A stretch of DNA of 64,000 nt from positions 1 through 64,000 of the forward strand of contig NZ_JBOITO010000002.1 of NCBI RefSeq assembly GCF_050717635.1, given 5' to 3'. Both the position numbers and the translations under genes were made by a program. The notes below the pieces were generated by a model. It was not told the DNA's origin, searched no databases, and worked only from the letters and a program-made list of their open reading frames with translations. This document shows positions 33,768 through 42,853 of this stretch, piece by piece; the first letter of the stretch is position 1; each line of letters opens with the position of its first letter. The DNA comes from Clostridium_AD sp050717635. Its GTDB lineage: Bacteria > Bacillota > Clostridia > Clostridiales > Clostridiaceae.

Positions 33768-34415
33768 ATGGCAATACGAAATATTTTGTTTGATTTGGAT
33801 GGAACTTTGTTAGACACAAATGAATTGATTATACAATCTTTTCAACATACTTATCAAAAGCACTTAAATAAACAAGTGGATAAAGAGAATATTATTAAAA
33901 CTTTTGGAGAAATTTTAACAATAACATTAGATAGAGAATTTGGTGAGGATAGTAAAGAAGCTATTAAAACCTATCGTAATTTTCAAATTGGAAAATTTGA
34001 AAAGCTAATTTCAATTCATAGTGGGGTAAAAGAAGGCATAATAAATCTTCATAAGCAAGGCTATAAGCTTGGGGTAGTAACTTCCCGATTAAATGACTCG
34101 GCCATTATGGGTTTAAATCATTTCGGATTAATGGATTATTTTGATGTTATTATAGGCGCGGATGATACAGAAATACATAAACCAGATCCTACTCCGGCAT
34201 TTATGGCTTTAGAGAAACTAGGTGGAAAGCCAGAGGAAACAATTTTTGTAGGGGATAGCTCCTTTGATGTTTTATGTGGGAAAAATGCAGGGATTATATC
34301 TGTAGTTGTTGGGTGGACAGCACTGCCTATGGATATGATTCTTGTGCATGAGCCCGATTATGTTATAGAGAGTATGGAAGAACTTGTAGAATTAGTTGGA
34401 AAATTAAATGATTAG
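33768..34415 (+). CDS. ppaX: PpaX-like HAD pyrophosphatase
   Basis: The start at ATG 33768 follows GCGGGGGA and gives 215 residues. HAD motifs are FDLDGTLLDTNELIIQSFQHTYQ, VVTSRL, HKPDPTPAFMALEKLG and FVGDSSFDVLCGKNAG. The SFQHTY and VVGWTALP segments are characteristic of PpaX, which hydrolyses pyrophosphate formed by HPr-serine-phosphate dephosphorylation. HprK is not adjacent, so a general phosphatase role (Gph-like) is possible. A terminator follows at 34443. Confidence 0.75.
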   Translation: MAIRNILFDLDGTLLDTNELIIQSFQHTYQKHLNKQVDKENIIKTFGEILTITLDREFGEDSKEAIKTYRNFQIGKFEKLISIHSGVKEGIINLHKQGYKLGVVTSRLNDSAIMGLNHFGLMDYFDVIIGADDTEIHKPDPTPAFMALEKLGGKPEETIFVGDSSFDVLCGKNAGIISVVVGWTALPMDMILVHEPDYVIESMEELVELVGKLND

Positions 34416-34442
34416 ATGAGATTGTTTATTAAAGTTAATTAT

Positions 34443-34475
34443 TGCTACTTTCCTTATTAGGAGAGTAGCATTTTG
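34443..34475 (+). terminator. Terminator after ppaX-like gene
   Basis: TGCTACT pairs with AGTAGCA, and inner TTCC pairs with GGAG-like bases, followed by TTTTG. Confidence 0.65.
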
Positions 34476-34654
34476 TACGTCCAGAATGTGTACTGAGCCG
34501 ACAGGCTGAAAGAAGTCTAAGTTATAAAGCTATAAACTTATTAGCGGAGATAATTGAGTTGAATTATGAATTTAAAACCAAATTGTAGAGGAATTTAGTT
34601 AAACGTGTCGAATAAACACTATACGTAGATTATTTATTATAAGAGGGGTTTACT

Positions 34655-35563
34655 ATGAACAAAGCAAGTATTAGTTACGACGAACTAAAGGATAAAAATA
34701 TAGAATTAACTAAGAAAAATATAGAGCTTGAAAATATAGTTAGAGAATTCAAAGAAAAAGAAGAAACCCTACAGTATGATAAACTTAAGACAGAGTTTTT
34801 TGCCAATGTTTCCCATGAATTCAAAACTCCATTAAATATACTAATGGGTGCTATACAACTGTTAGAGCTATATGCTTCAAATGGAAACATAGTGGATCCA
34901 GAGTTTAAGCTCCACAAATATCTTAAAACTATGAAGGTAAATTCACTTAGGTTACTTAGACTTATCAATAATATTATTGATTTAACCAAGATAGATTCTG
35001 ATTATAGTTATGTTGAATTTCATAACTATAATATTGTTGAGGTTATAGATGGGGTGATTCAATCTATAGATTCATATTCGAAATTAAAATCGGTCCATTT
35101 AATTTTTAAAAAGAAGATTAAAGAACAAGTTATGGCATTTGATGCTGATAAAATAGAAAGAATACTATTGAATCTTCTATCAAATGCACTTAAATTCACA
35201 GATAAAAATGGTACCATTAAAGTAGAGGTTGGAACTCGCAATGAGTTATTGTATATTTCTGTTAAAGACGATGGAATAGGAATACGGGGAGATAAACTAG
35301 AACTTATTTTTCAAAGGTTTAGGATGGTGGACAAATCGTTTACTAGAAATAGAGAGGGCAGTGGCATAGGACTTTCACTAGTTAAATCACTTGTGGAAAT
35401 GCATGAAGGTACTATAACTGTAGAAAGTGAATATAATAGGGGTTCAGAGTTTGTTGTTGAATTACCGATAATAACAATAAATGAAGAACCACAGACTAAG
35501 CTGTACTGGCAACATGAAGATAGTAGGCTAGAAAGGATAAAAGTTGAATTCTCCGATATATAA
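34655..35563 (+). CDS. Soluble sensor histidine kinase
   Basis: The 302-residue kinase has no membrane helix. Residues 8-45 form a coiled coil. The phosphoacceptor histidine is about residue 54, in FFANVSHEFKTPLN. The ATPase domain shows LLSNALKFT, DDGIGIRGD and GSGIGLSLVKSLVEMH. This is a bare catalytic kinase whose input must come from another protein. The TPR protein encoded 50 bases downstream is an obvious candidate partner, and the two lie in the same run of genes as the GlnK/GlnL pair. Confidence 0.85.
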   Translation: MNKASISYDELKDKNIELTKKNIELENIVREFKEKEETLQYDKLKTEFFANVSHEFKTPLNILMGAIQLLELYASNGNIVDPEFKLHKYLKTMKVNSLRLLRLINNIIDLTKIDSDYSYVEFHNYNIVEVIDGVIQSIDSYSKLKSVHLIFKKKIKEQVMAFDADKIERILLNLLSNALKFTDKNGTIKVEVGTRNELLYISVKDDGIGIRGDKLELIFQRFRMVDKSFTRNREGSGIGLSLVKSLVEMHEGTITVESEYNRGSEFVVELPIITINEEPQTKLYWQHEDSRLERIKVEFSDI

Positions 35564-35612
35564 CAGAGAAGTTTTATAATAAAATAATTTATAATATTAA
35601 GGGTGTGAGGGA

Positions 35613-37250
35613 GTGAATGATAAATTAGAACATATTGATAATGAAAAATTCAATTCCCTAATAGAGCTAGGTGATTTACATCGAAAAAAGGGGGATATTG
35701 AAAGTAGCCTTAAATATTTTAAAAGTGCATATGATATAGCTATTATTCTAGAAGAAAAAAAATATCAAGTTGATGCATTAATAAAAATAACAGAGGGCTA
35801 TTTTTATAAGGGGGAAATAGAGGCTAGTATAAAACATGCAGAAATAATTGAAGAGCTTCTTAAGAATCTAGATTACGTTAAAGGGAAACTAGATATTAGC
35901 TTATATTTAATTAATGTATATTACATGAAAAATGAATACTATAAAGCTAGAGAAATAGCGAATGAAGCTTTAAAGTACTGCACAGAAGAACATATCATTT
36001 ATAAAGGGAGAATATTAAATTCGTTAGCAAAGCTATATTCTGAATTAACTAGTGTTGATGAGCATTTAGATTTACTTAAGCAATCCTTAGAGTGTTTTGA
36101 AAAAGCCAATTATTTAAAGGGCATTTTGGCAATTTCAAATAACATTGGTACAGTTTATGCAGATAAAGTACAAGATAATGAAAAAGCTCTAGAGTATTTT
36201 TTGAAATTAAAAGATAGGAGTGAAGACAGTAACTACTACCTAGAATTTAATGTGTTTGCTTATTCTAATATTGGAGAAATATATTTTAAATGTATGAGGT
36301 ATGAAGAAGCACTTTTATTTTGCGAATTGGGCTTAAAAAAAGCACAGAGTGCAAAATTCGAATATATGGTTTTTAATTCATATATGATTTTAAGTAGCAT
36401 AGAATTAAAACTTAATAACTATATAAAAGCTTACGATTATTATAATTTAGCCAGTAAAGAGCTTAAGGTTTATCCGAACCAGGGGGAAATGTTACCTTGG
36501 TACTATAAATCGGAAGCAAGTCTATTCCTAGAATTTGGTGAAATTAAGAAAGCAGAAATTAGTATTAAAGAGGCTTTGGATATGGTAGATAATGAGGAGT
36601 CAATAATCAAATGGAATACAGGAATTGTCTACGAATTTGTAAAACTTAAAGGGGCTAAGAGCAAAACGGATATATTAGGGTCTTTAGAGGGCATTACTTA
36701 TATACTATCGAAATATAAAAATCCTCAGGTTATCTTAGATATAGTATGTGATGCTACTTTAGAACTTGTGGACCTTGGTTATAGTGAATTAGCATTTGAA
36801 TTAGCAGATGAATACAAGGATATGCTCCCTGATAATAAAGATATCATATTAAAGCAAAAATATGTAGAAGCTTTAAGGTGCAATAATGAAGAAAAACAAC
36901 AATTGCTAAATACTGTACTAGAGTTAGCGGTAGAAATACAAAATAATAAACTCCAGCTAAAGATTTGTAGTAGTTTGGGAGAGTATTATTTCAAAGAAAA
37001 AAGCTATGAGAAATCTATAACTTATTATGTTCTTGCTTGTAGGCAGGTTAAAAACATAGCAATGAGTGTCCCTAAGAAATTTAGAAGAAAATTTATAAAT
37101 TCTAATAATATGTTTCAATGTTTTAATTCATTTATACAGGTTAAACAGTATTATTCTAAGAAAAATGAGAACAATATTAAGTATGATTGTATTAATAATG
37201 AGGATGAATTAATAAAGTTTTTTGAACAACTAGATAAAATAATAAAGTAA
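35613..37250 (+). CDS. Tetratricopeptide-repeat protein
   Basis: The 545-residue protein is built of repeated helical pairs of TPR type (for example FNSLIELGDLHRKKGDIESSLKYFKSAYDIA, AISNNIGTVYADKVQDNEKALEYFLKLKDR, AYSNIGEIYFKCMRYEEALLFCELGLKKA). No enzymatic domain is visible. Such all-TPR proteins serve as protein- or peptide-binding scaffolds, as in the Rap/RapG-type regulators of phosphorelays. The start is GTG or TTG near 35613 after GTGAGGGAG. It lies between two histidine kinase genes in one apparent operon. Confidence 0.8.
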   Translation: MNDKLEHIDNEKFNSLIELGDLHRKKGDIESSLKYFKSAYDIAIILEEKKYQVDALIKITEGYFYKGEIEASIKHAEIIEELLKNLDYVKGKLDISLYLINVYYMKNEYYKAREIANEALKYCTEEHIIYKGRILNSLAKLYSELTSVDEHLDLLKQSLECFEKANYLKGILAISNNIGTVYADKVQDNEKALEYFLKLKDRSEDSNYYLEFNVFAYSNIGEIYFKCMRYEEALLFCELGLKKAQSAKFEYMVFNSYMILSSIELKLNNYIKAYDYYNLASKELKVYPNQGEMLPWYYKSEASLFLEFGEIKKAEISIKEALDMVDNEESIIKWNTGIVYEFVKLKGAKSKTDILGSLEGITYILSKYKNPQVILDIVCDATLELVDLGYSELAFELADEYKDMLPDNKDIILKQKYVEALRCNNEEKQQLLNTVLELAVEIQNNKLQLKICSSLGEYYFKEKSYEKSITYYVLACRQVKNIAMSVPKKFRRKFINSNNMFQCFNSFIQVKQYYSKKNENNIKYDCINNEDELIKFFEQLDKIIK

Positions 37251-37277
37251 AGTAATAGTAACCTATTGGAGGATTTT

Positions 37278-38516
37278 ATGGGGAAGAAAAAAAAATATAT
37301 TTTTTTAGCACTAATTGTAGCATTATTTGGAGAAATATATTTTTATCCATTTCAAAGTGAATTAAAGTTTTCAGCAGGAGTAATTATTTTTAATTTATGT
37401 ATTCTTATAATGGTAGATATGTCAGAATTAACTTTAGCTTTTTTATGTGGAATTGGTGTATTTATAGTTAGAAGTGTATTTGGAATACTAACAGTAAACC
37501 ATAGTATTTTGGACACCATTATTTTTAATTTTCCTTCACTATTATATTATTTAATTTATGGTTTTCTAATTAAAACAACTAAAATCAGAAAAAATAAAGA
37601 ACATATAGTTAAGACGGTTTTATTATTTGCATTAATGGATTCGGTAAGCAACATATTTGAATCTATAATAAGAAATGGTCTTAGTTTACATGTGATAAGA
37701 ATTATAATTTTGGCTGGATTTGTAAGAGGGTTTGTAACTTATTTTGTTTACCTTACTTATAATAAACAAAAATTGTTTATTATGAATAGCGAACATCAGA
37801 AAAGATATACCCAGCTTAACTTGGTGATTTCAAATATACAAGCTGAAATGTTTTATTTAAAGAAGTCTATGAAGGATATAGAACAGGTAATGTCAAAAAG
37901 CTATAATTTATATGAGACTTATAAGGATAATGATTATTTAAGGGAGAAAACCTTGGACATTGCTAGAGAAGTACATGAAATAAAAAAAGACTATTATAGA
38001 GTTTTAAAAGGATTCGAATCACTTATAGATAAATTTGGGAATGAAGATACTATGACAATTTCAAGTATTTTTACTATTATAAAGGATAATACTAGTAGAT
38101 ATATAAAAGAAAATAGTAAAGAAATAGAAATATTATTCTATTTCCAAGAAGACTTTGAAGTTAAGTCCTACTCTAATTTATTCGTTATGATTAATAATCT
38201 TATAATCAATAGTATAGATGAGTGTCAAGATAGTGATTTTATTAAAATATCAGAAAGAGAGGATGGAGATAGTATATATTTTGAAATAACTGATACGGGA
38301 AATGGTATTGATAAAGATATTATTCCTTATATTTTCAATCCAGGATTTACTACAAAATATGATGATGTAACAGGAAAAGCGTCTACAGGTATTGGGCTTT
38401 CTCATGTTAAAAATATTGTTGAACAATTAGGTGGCAATATAGAAGTAAAGTCAAAACAAGATATAGGAACTACTTTTATATTAAAAATACCTAGAAATTC
38501 ATTGAATGGAGGGTAA
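37278..38516 (+). CDS. glnK: GlnK-type membrane sensor histidine kinase
   Basis: ATG 37278 after TTGGAGG gives 412 residues. Five or so membrane helices fill the first 170 residues, followed by a SpoOB-type dimer region (DIAREVHEIKKDYYRVLKGFE, with a likely phosphoacceptor histidine). The GHKL ATPase domain shows NNLIINSIDEC, DTGNGID and STGIGLSHVKNIVEQLGG. Together with the regulator gene two bases later this matches the GlnK/GlnL (YcbA/YcbB) system that controls glutamine or glutamate use in Bacillus. The second gltS follows the regulator, which supports that role. Confidence 0.8.
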   Translation: MGKKKKYIFLALIVALFGEIYFYPFQSELKFSAGVIIFNLCILIMVDMSELTLAFLCGIGVFIVRSVFGILTVNHSILDTIIFNFPSLLYYLIYGFLIKTTKIRKNKEHIVKTVLLFALMDSVSNIFESIIRNGLSLHVIRIIILAGFVRGFVTYFVYLTYNKQKLFIMNSEHQKRYTQLNLVISNIQAEMFYLKKSMKDIEQVMSKSYNLYETYKDNDYLREKTLDIAREVHEIKKDYYRVLKGFESLIDKFGNEDTMTISSIFTIIKDNTSRYIKENSKEIEILFYFQEDFEVKSYSNLFVMINNLIINSIDECQDSDFIKISEREDGDSIYFEITDTGNGIDKDIIPYIFNPGFTTKYDDVTGKASTGIGLSHVKNIVEQLGGNIEVKSKQDIGTTFILKIPRNSLNGG

Positions 38517-38518
38517 CA

Positions 38519-39391
38519 TTGGAAAATACTTTTTTGATTATTGATGATGATGTTAATATTAGAAAAATGCTTGGAATTCTCATTAAAAAAAATAATCTTG
38601 GGAGAGTTATATGTGAACTTGATAGTGGGAAACATGCTGTTCAAGAAATTATATTTTACAATCCACAAGTGGTACTTATCGATCTTTTGCTCCCTTTACT
38701 TGATGGAATTGAAATAATTAATAGAGCCAAGAATCAGGGGTATAAGGGTAAGTTTATTATGATATCACAAGTTGAAGAGGAGTCAGTAGTGTCTAGGGCA
38801 TATGAAAGTGGTATTGTTTTCTTTATAAGCAAACCTATAAATAGTATAGAGGCAATTAATGTTATAAAAAACATATGTCATAATATCGAGCTGGAGAATT
38901 CTTTGGAAGTTATAAAGAGCGCACTACTCGGTTTTGATAATGATAAAGGTGTAACAAAAGAATTATTTGTGAATGAAGAAATAATGAATATTTTTACTAA
39001 TATAGGTATTACAGGCGCGGTAGGAAGTAATGAGTTAATAAAAATTATACATAAAATAATAGAATTCAAAAAAAGAAACCCGATTTCTATATATAAGCTA
39101 CAAAAGGTATATGGTGAAATAGTACAGGAAGAACACGGGAATGACAATCTAAATGCTAACCAAAAGGCATTAGAACAAAGAATTAGGAGAATCATTCAAA
39201 AGGCTTTAGAAAATTTGTCTGAGCTTGGCTGTGATGATTATAGTAATAGTATTTTTATGGAGTACAGTACCTTATTATTTGATTTTAAACAAATAAGGCA
39301 GGAAATGAGACATATAAATAATCCACTAGATGAGCCTGGAAAAATAAATACAAAAAAGTTTATTGAAGGAATAATTACTAAATTAAACTAA
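38519..39391 (+). CDS. glnL: GlnL-type response regulator (YcbB domain)
   Basis: The gene starts at TTG 38519, two bases after glnK, with GGAGGG as ribosome binding site. The product has 290 residues. The receiver domain has IIDDDVNIRKMLG, the phosphoacceptor aspartate in VVLIDLLLPLLDG and the lysine in FFISKPINS. The C-terminal half (IFTNIGITGAVGSNELIKIIHKII, KLQKVYGEIVQEE, ALEQRIRRIIQKALENL) fits the YcbB domain of GlnL, which binds DNA upstream of glutaminase/glutamine transporter genes in Bacillus. The probable target here is the gltS gene 157 bases downstream. Confidence 0.85.
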   Translation: MENTFLIIDDDVNIRKMLGILIKKNNLGRVICELDSGKHAVQEIIFYNPQVVLIDLLLPLLDGIEIINRAKNQGYKGKFIMISQVEEESVVSRAYESGIVFFISKPINSIEAINVIKNICHNIELENSLEVIKSALLGFDNDKGVTKELFVNEEIMNIFTNIGITGAVGSNELIKIIHKIIEFKKRNPISIYKLQKVYGEIVQEEHGNDNLNANQKALEQRIRRIIQKALENLSELGCDDYSNSIFMEYSTLLFDFKQIRQEMRHINNPLDEPGKINTKKFIEGIITKLN

Positions 39392-39548
39392 CGAATGTAT
39401 GCATTATATTTCTTAAAGTACTATAAATATACAAATATTTAAAAAATTTTACTTTCTCAATGAATGTTTGAGTAGTATTGCGTAGTTAATTGTAATAACT
39501 TCTTATAATAATATTATAATAATATAAAAATTATGAGGAGGAAAAAAA

Positions 39549-40751
39549 ATGATTTTGAAATTAGATATGGTCCAAGCAGCAGCATTAGCAGTTGTAGTTT
39601 TATTTATAGGCCAGTTAATTAAAAGAAAGCTAGCAGTTTTAGATAAGTATTGTATACCGGCACCAGTAATTGGTGGGATACTTTTTGCAATTATGACATT
39701 AATATTAAAACAAACAAACGTGTTAGTATTTGAAATGGATGTTACACTTCAAAAATTCTTTATGACTGCATTCTTTACAACTATTGGATTTACAGCTAGT
39801 TTTACACTTCTAAAAAAAGGCGGCAAACAAGTTTTCATCTTCCTTGGAATATGTGTATTGCTTGTAATTTGTCAAGACATTACGGGAGTAGTATTTGCTA
39901 AGATATTTGGACTTAATCCACTTATAGGCCTTTCTACTGGTTCAGTACCTATGGTTGGAGGACATGGAACTGCGGGCGCTTTTGGTCCAGTATTTGAAAA
40001 AGCAGGTGCTGTAGGAGCAAATACAGTAGCAATGGCATCAGCTACATTCGGATTAATTATGGGTAGTATGCTTGGCGGACCGATAGCTAAGAAACTAATT
40101 GATAAACATAATCTTGCTCCTTCCTTGAAAACGGTTAAATCCGGAGCAGAAGTTGCTGCAACTAAAGTTAATGATTCGAAAAAACTAATACCTGATAACT
40201 TTATGCATGCTACAACTCAGCTTTTTATAGCTATGGGTGTTGGAACTATAATATCTTATTTTTTAGAAAAAACAGGAATTACATTCCCAGCGTATATTGG
40301 AGCTATGTTTGCAGCTGCAATTATAAGAAACCTATCAGATTCAACAAAGATATACAAGATTTATGCAGATGAAATTGATATTATAGGAAATGTTGCATTA
40401 TCTATATTCTTATCTATGGCATTAATGGGATTGAAATTATGGCAATTAGCTGATTTAGCTTTACCACTTATAGTAATGCTTGCAGCTCAAGCATTAATAA
40501 TTGCACTATTCGCTTACTTCGTAACTTTCAATATTATGGGTAGAGATTATGAAGCAGCAGTAATGTCTGGTGGTACTTGTGGATTTGGTATGGGCGCTAC
40601 TCCGAATGCTATGGCAAATATGGAAGCTCTTACACAAAACTATGGTATTGCACCAAGAGCATTCTTTATCGTACCACTAGTAGGAAGTTTATTCATAGAT
40701 TTCTTCAACGCTGGTATTATTACAACCTTTATGAATTTCTTTGTTAAATAA
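39549..40751 (+). CDS. gltS: Sodium/glutamate symporter GltS, copy 2
   Basis: The 400-residue protein is paralogous to the one at 19535, with the same motifs: CIPAPVIGGILFAIMTLILKQTN, GSVPMVGGHGTAGAFGPVFEKA, and GTCGFGMGATPNAMANMEALTQNYG with PRAFFIVPLVGSLFID. It takes up glutamate with sodium. It has a GAGGAGG site and sits 157 bases after glnL. The spacer holds AT-rich -10-like TATAAT sequences, but no sigma-54 promoter was found, in contrast to copy 1. A strong terminator follows. Confidence 0.92.
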   Translation: MILKLDMVQAAALAVVVLFIGQLIKRKLAVLDKYCIPAPVIGGILFAIMTLILKQTNVLVFEMDVTLQKFFMTAFFTTIGFTASFTLLKKGGKQVFIFLGICVLLVICQDITGVVFAKIFGLNPLIGLSTGSVPMVGGHGTAGAFGPVFEKAGAVGANTVAMASATFGLIMGSMLGGPIAKKLIDKHNLAPSLKTVKSGAEVAATKVNDSKKLIPDNFMHATTQLFIAMGVGTIISYFLEKTGITFPAYIGAMFAAAIIRNLSDSTKIYKIYADEIDIIGNVALSIFLSMALMGLKLWQLADLALPLIVMLAAQALIIALFAYFVTFNIMGRDYEAAVMSGGTCGFGMGATPNAMANMEALTQNYGIAPRAFFIVPLVGSLFIDFFNAGIITTFMNFFVK

Positions 40752-40792
40752 TTGTGTAATTAGGATATAAACTATATACTTTGATATGTTGG

Positions 40793-40828
40793 AACGGGTG
40801 TATTTTTAAAATACACCCGTTTCTTTTA
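40793..40828 (+). terminator. Terminator of gltS copy 2
   Basis: AACGGGTGTATTTT pairs with AAAATACACCCGTT and is followed by TCTTTT, 40 bases after the stop codon. Confidence 0.85.
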
Positions 40829-40842
40829 ATGTTAATGCTTGG

Positions 40843-40848
40843 TATAAT
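40843..40848 (+). promoter_or_regulatory. -10 element of the thiolase promoter
   Basis: TATAAT, preceded by TGG, lies about 45 bases before the thiolase start, and no good -35 element is visible. It is the only strong promoter-like element between the gltS terminator and the gene. Confidence 0.45.
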
Positions 40849-40891
40849 ATATACAGTGAAGTTCTAAAATAAATGAGTGGAGGGATTACAT

Positions 40892-42070
40892 ATGAAAGAG
40901 GTAGTAATAGTAAGCGCAGCAAGAACAGCAATAGGAAGTTTTGGAGGAGCATTATCAAAATTATCAGCCGTAGAGATCGGCACCATTGCAGCTAAAGAGG
41001 CTATAAAAAGAGCAGGTGTTAAACCGGAGCTAATAGAAGAAGCGATTATCGGAAATGTGTTACAAGCAGGACTTGGACAGAATGTTGCAAGACAAATTTC
41101 AATATATGCAGGTATGTCTGAAGAGTCTTCAGCTGTTACAATAAATAAAGTGTGTGGATCAGGACTAAGAGCGGTGAGTATGGCAGCACAATTTATAATG
41201 TGTGGGGATGCAGATATAATTCTAGCAGGTGGAACTGAAAGTATGAGTAACGCGCCATATGCACTTCCAAACAATAGATGGGGTGCAAAAATGGGAGATG
41301 GAAAAATAATTGATACTATGATTAATGATTCTCTTTGGGATGCATTTAATGATTATCATATGGGAGTTACAGCAGAGAATATTGCAGAGCAGTGGAATTT
41401 AACAAGAGAAGATCAAGACAAGTTTGCGCTAAACAGTCAATTGAAAACTGAAAGAGCAATAAAAGAAGGTAGATTTAAAGAGGAAATTGTTCCAGTAGAA
41501 ATACATCAAAGAAAAGGTGAGAATTTAATATTTGATACGGATGAATTCCCGAAAATGGGATCTACTATAGAAAAATTAAGGAAATTAAAACCAGCATTTA
41601 AAAAAGATGGTACTGTAACAGCAGGTAATGCATCAGGAATAAATGATGGTGCGGCTATGTTTATAGTAATGTCAAAGGCTAAAGCAGAGGAACTTGGAAT
41701 TATTCCTCTAGTTACAATAAAATCTTACGCGTCATCCGGAGTAGATCCAAAGATAATGGGATATGGACCTGTTCCTGCTAGTAAAAAAGCACTACAAAAG
41801 GCAGGGATAACTGTAGATGATCTAGATTTAATAGAAGCTAATGAAGCTTTTGCTGCTCAATCATTAGCTGTAGCTAAAGATCTAGACTTTGATATGGAAA
41901 AAGTTAATGTGAATGGTGGAGCTATAGCACTTGGCCATCCAGTAGGGGGTTCAGGAGCAAGAATACTTGTTACATTAATACATGAAATGATAAAAAGAGA
42001 TTCTAAAACTGGGCTTGCGACGTTATGTATAGGTGGAGGTCAAGGAACTGCTATTATTGTTGAAAGATAA
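40892..42070 (+). CDS. thlA: Acetyl-CoA acetyltransferase (thiolase)
   Basis: ATG 40892 after GGAGGG gives 392 residues, the normal length. The enzyme condenses two acetyl-CoA to acetoacetyl-CoA at the head of butyrate and butanol formation. Active-site residues are visible: the nucleophilic cysteine in NKVCGSGLRAV, the histidine in ALGHPVGGSGARI and the second cysteine in LATLCIGGGQGTA. The NEAFAAQ motif is also present. It stands as a single gene, as in solvent- and butyrate-forming clostridia. A hairpin follows at 42077. Confidence 0.93.
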   Translation: MKEVVIVSAARTAIGSFGGALSKLSAVEIGTIAAKEAIKRAGVKPELIEEAIIGNVLQAGLGQNVARQISIYAGMSEESSAVTINKVCGSGLRAVSMAAQFIMCGDADIILAGGTESMSNAPYALPNNRWGAKMGDGKIIDTMINDSLWDAFNDYHMGVTAENIAEQWNLTREDQDKFALNSQLKTERAIKEGRFKEEIVPVEIHQRKGENLIFDTDEFPKMGSTIEKLRKLKPAFKKDGTVTAGNASGINDGAAMFIVMSKAKAEELGIIPLVTIKSYASSGVDPKIMGYGPVPASKKALQKAGITVDDLDLIEANEAFAAQSLAVAKDLDFDMEKVNVNGGAIALGHPVGGSGARILVTLIHEMIKRDSKTGLATLCIGGGQGTAIIVER

Positions 42071-42076
42071 ATTTAT

Positions 42077-42113
42077 AAAAAAGGATCAGTAAATAATGCT
42101 GGTCTTTTTAAAA
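42077..42113 (+). terminator. Terminator after thlA
   Basis: AAAAAGGATCAG pairs imperfectly with CTGGTCTTTTT around a 9-base loop, just after the thiolase stop. Confidence 0.65.
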
Positions 42114-42246
42114 TTATATTTTATATAAAATTAATTAATAAATCAATATTTAGTAAAATTTAACACTTTATTTATAGGAATGTGTGAGAATATTAAAGTA
42201 TAACTTATAATATTATGGTATAATCATAACTATAGGAGTGATATAT

Positions 42247-42770
42247 ATGGTTAAAATAAAAAATGCAGTACCAAACATTTTCACCTTAAGCAATATGTCT
42301 TGTGGAATTATGTCAATACTTATGAGTTTTGAAGGCAATTATAGATTAGCGGTATTATTTATTTTTTTAGCAGGGTTATTTGATAGATATGATGGAAGAA
42401 TAGCTAGATATTTAAAAGTAGAAAATGACATGGGCAAAGAACTAGACTCATTATGTGATTTAGTATCTTTTGGTGTTGCACCTTCCATATTAATATTTAA
42501 TATTTATAATTTTGCCACAATAGGTTACATCGGATATTTAATGGTTTTAGTATTCCCAGTAGCAGGAGCATATAGATTAGCGAAATATAATATTACAGAT
42601 TTCAGTGGCGTTTTCTCAGGGATTCCATCACAATTACAGGAACATTTTTAGCACTTTATGCTTTGATTATGACTGGAACTGGTAAAGCTACAAATATAGG
42701 TCCTACTATATTTTTATTGTGTGTATTATCATATTTGATGGTAGGTAATTTTAAATTTAAGAAAAGGTAG
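42247..42770 (+). pseudogene. pssA: Phosphatidylserine synthase with a frameshift
   Basis: The gene begins normally (VKIKNAVPNIFTLSNMSCG). It contains the complete CDP-alcohol phosphotransferase motif, DGRIAR-x8-G-x3-D-x3-D, in FDRYDGRIARYL to ELDSLCD. After SGVFSGIPS the frame runs into a stop at 42649-42651. The expected continuation (ITGTFLALYALIMTGTGKATNIGPTIF...FKFKKR) follows in another frame to the TAG at 42770. A one-base indel near 42,628 would restore a protein of about 174 residues. It is either a true mutation or a sequencing error. The active site is upstream of the shift, but two or three membrane helices would be lost. Confidence 0.75.
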
Positions 42771-42812
42771 TAATATGAACAAAATATGTTAAGAATTCGC
42801 AATTATAACATT

Positions 42813-42840
42813 AACCTCACCTTATGGTGAGGTTTTTTTT
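42813..42840 (+). terminator. Terminator after pssA
   Basis: AACCTCACC pairs with GGTGAGGTT around TTAT and is followed by a run of T, close behind the reading-frame end at 42770. Confidence 0.85.
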
Positions 42841-42853
42841 GATAAGCTACTAC

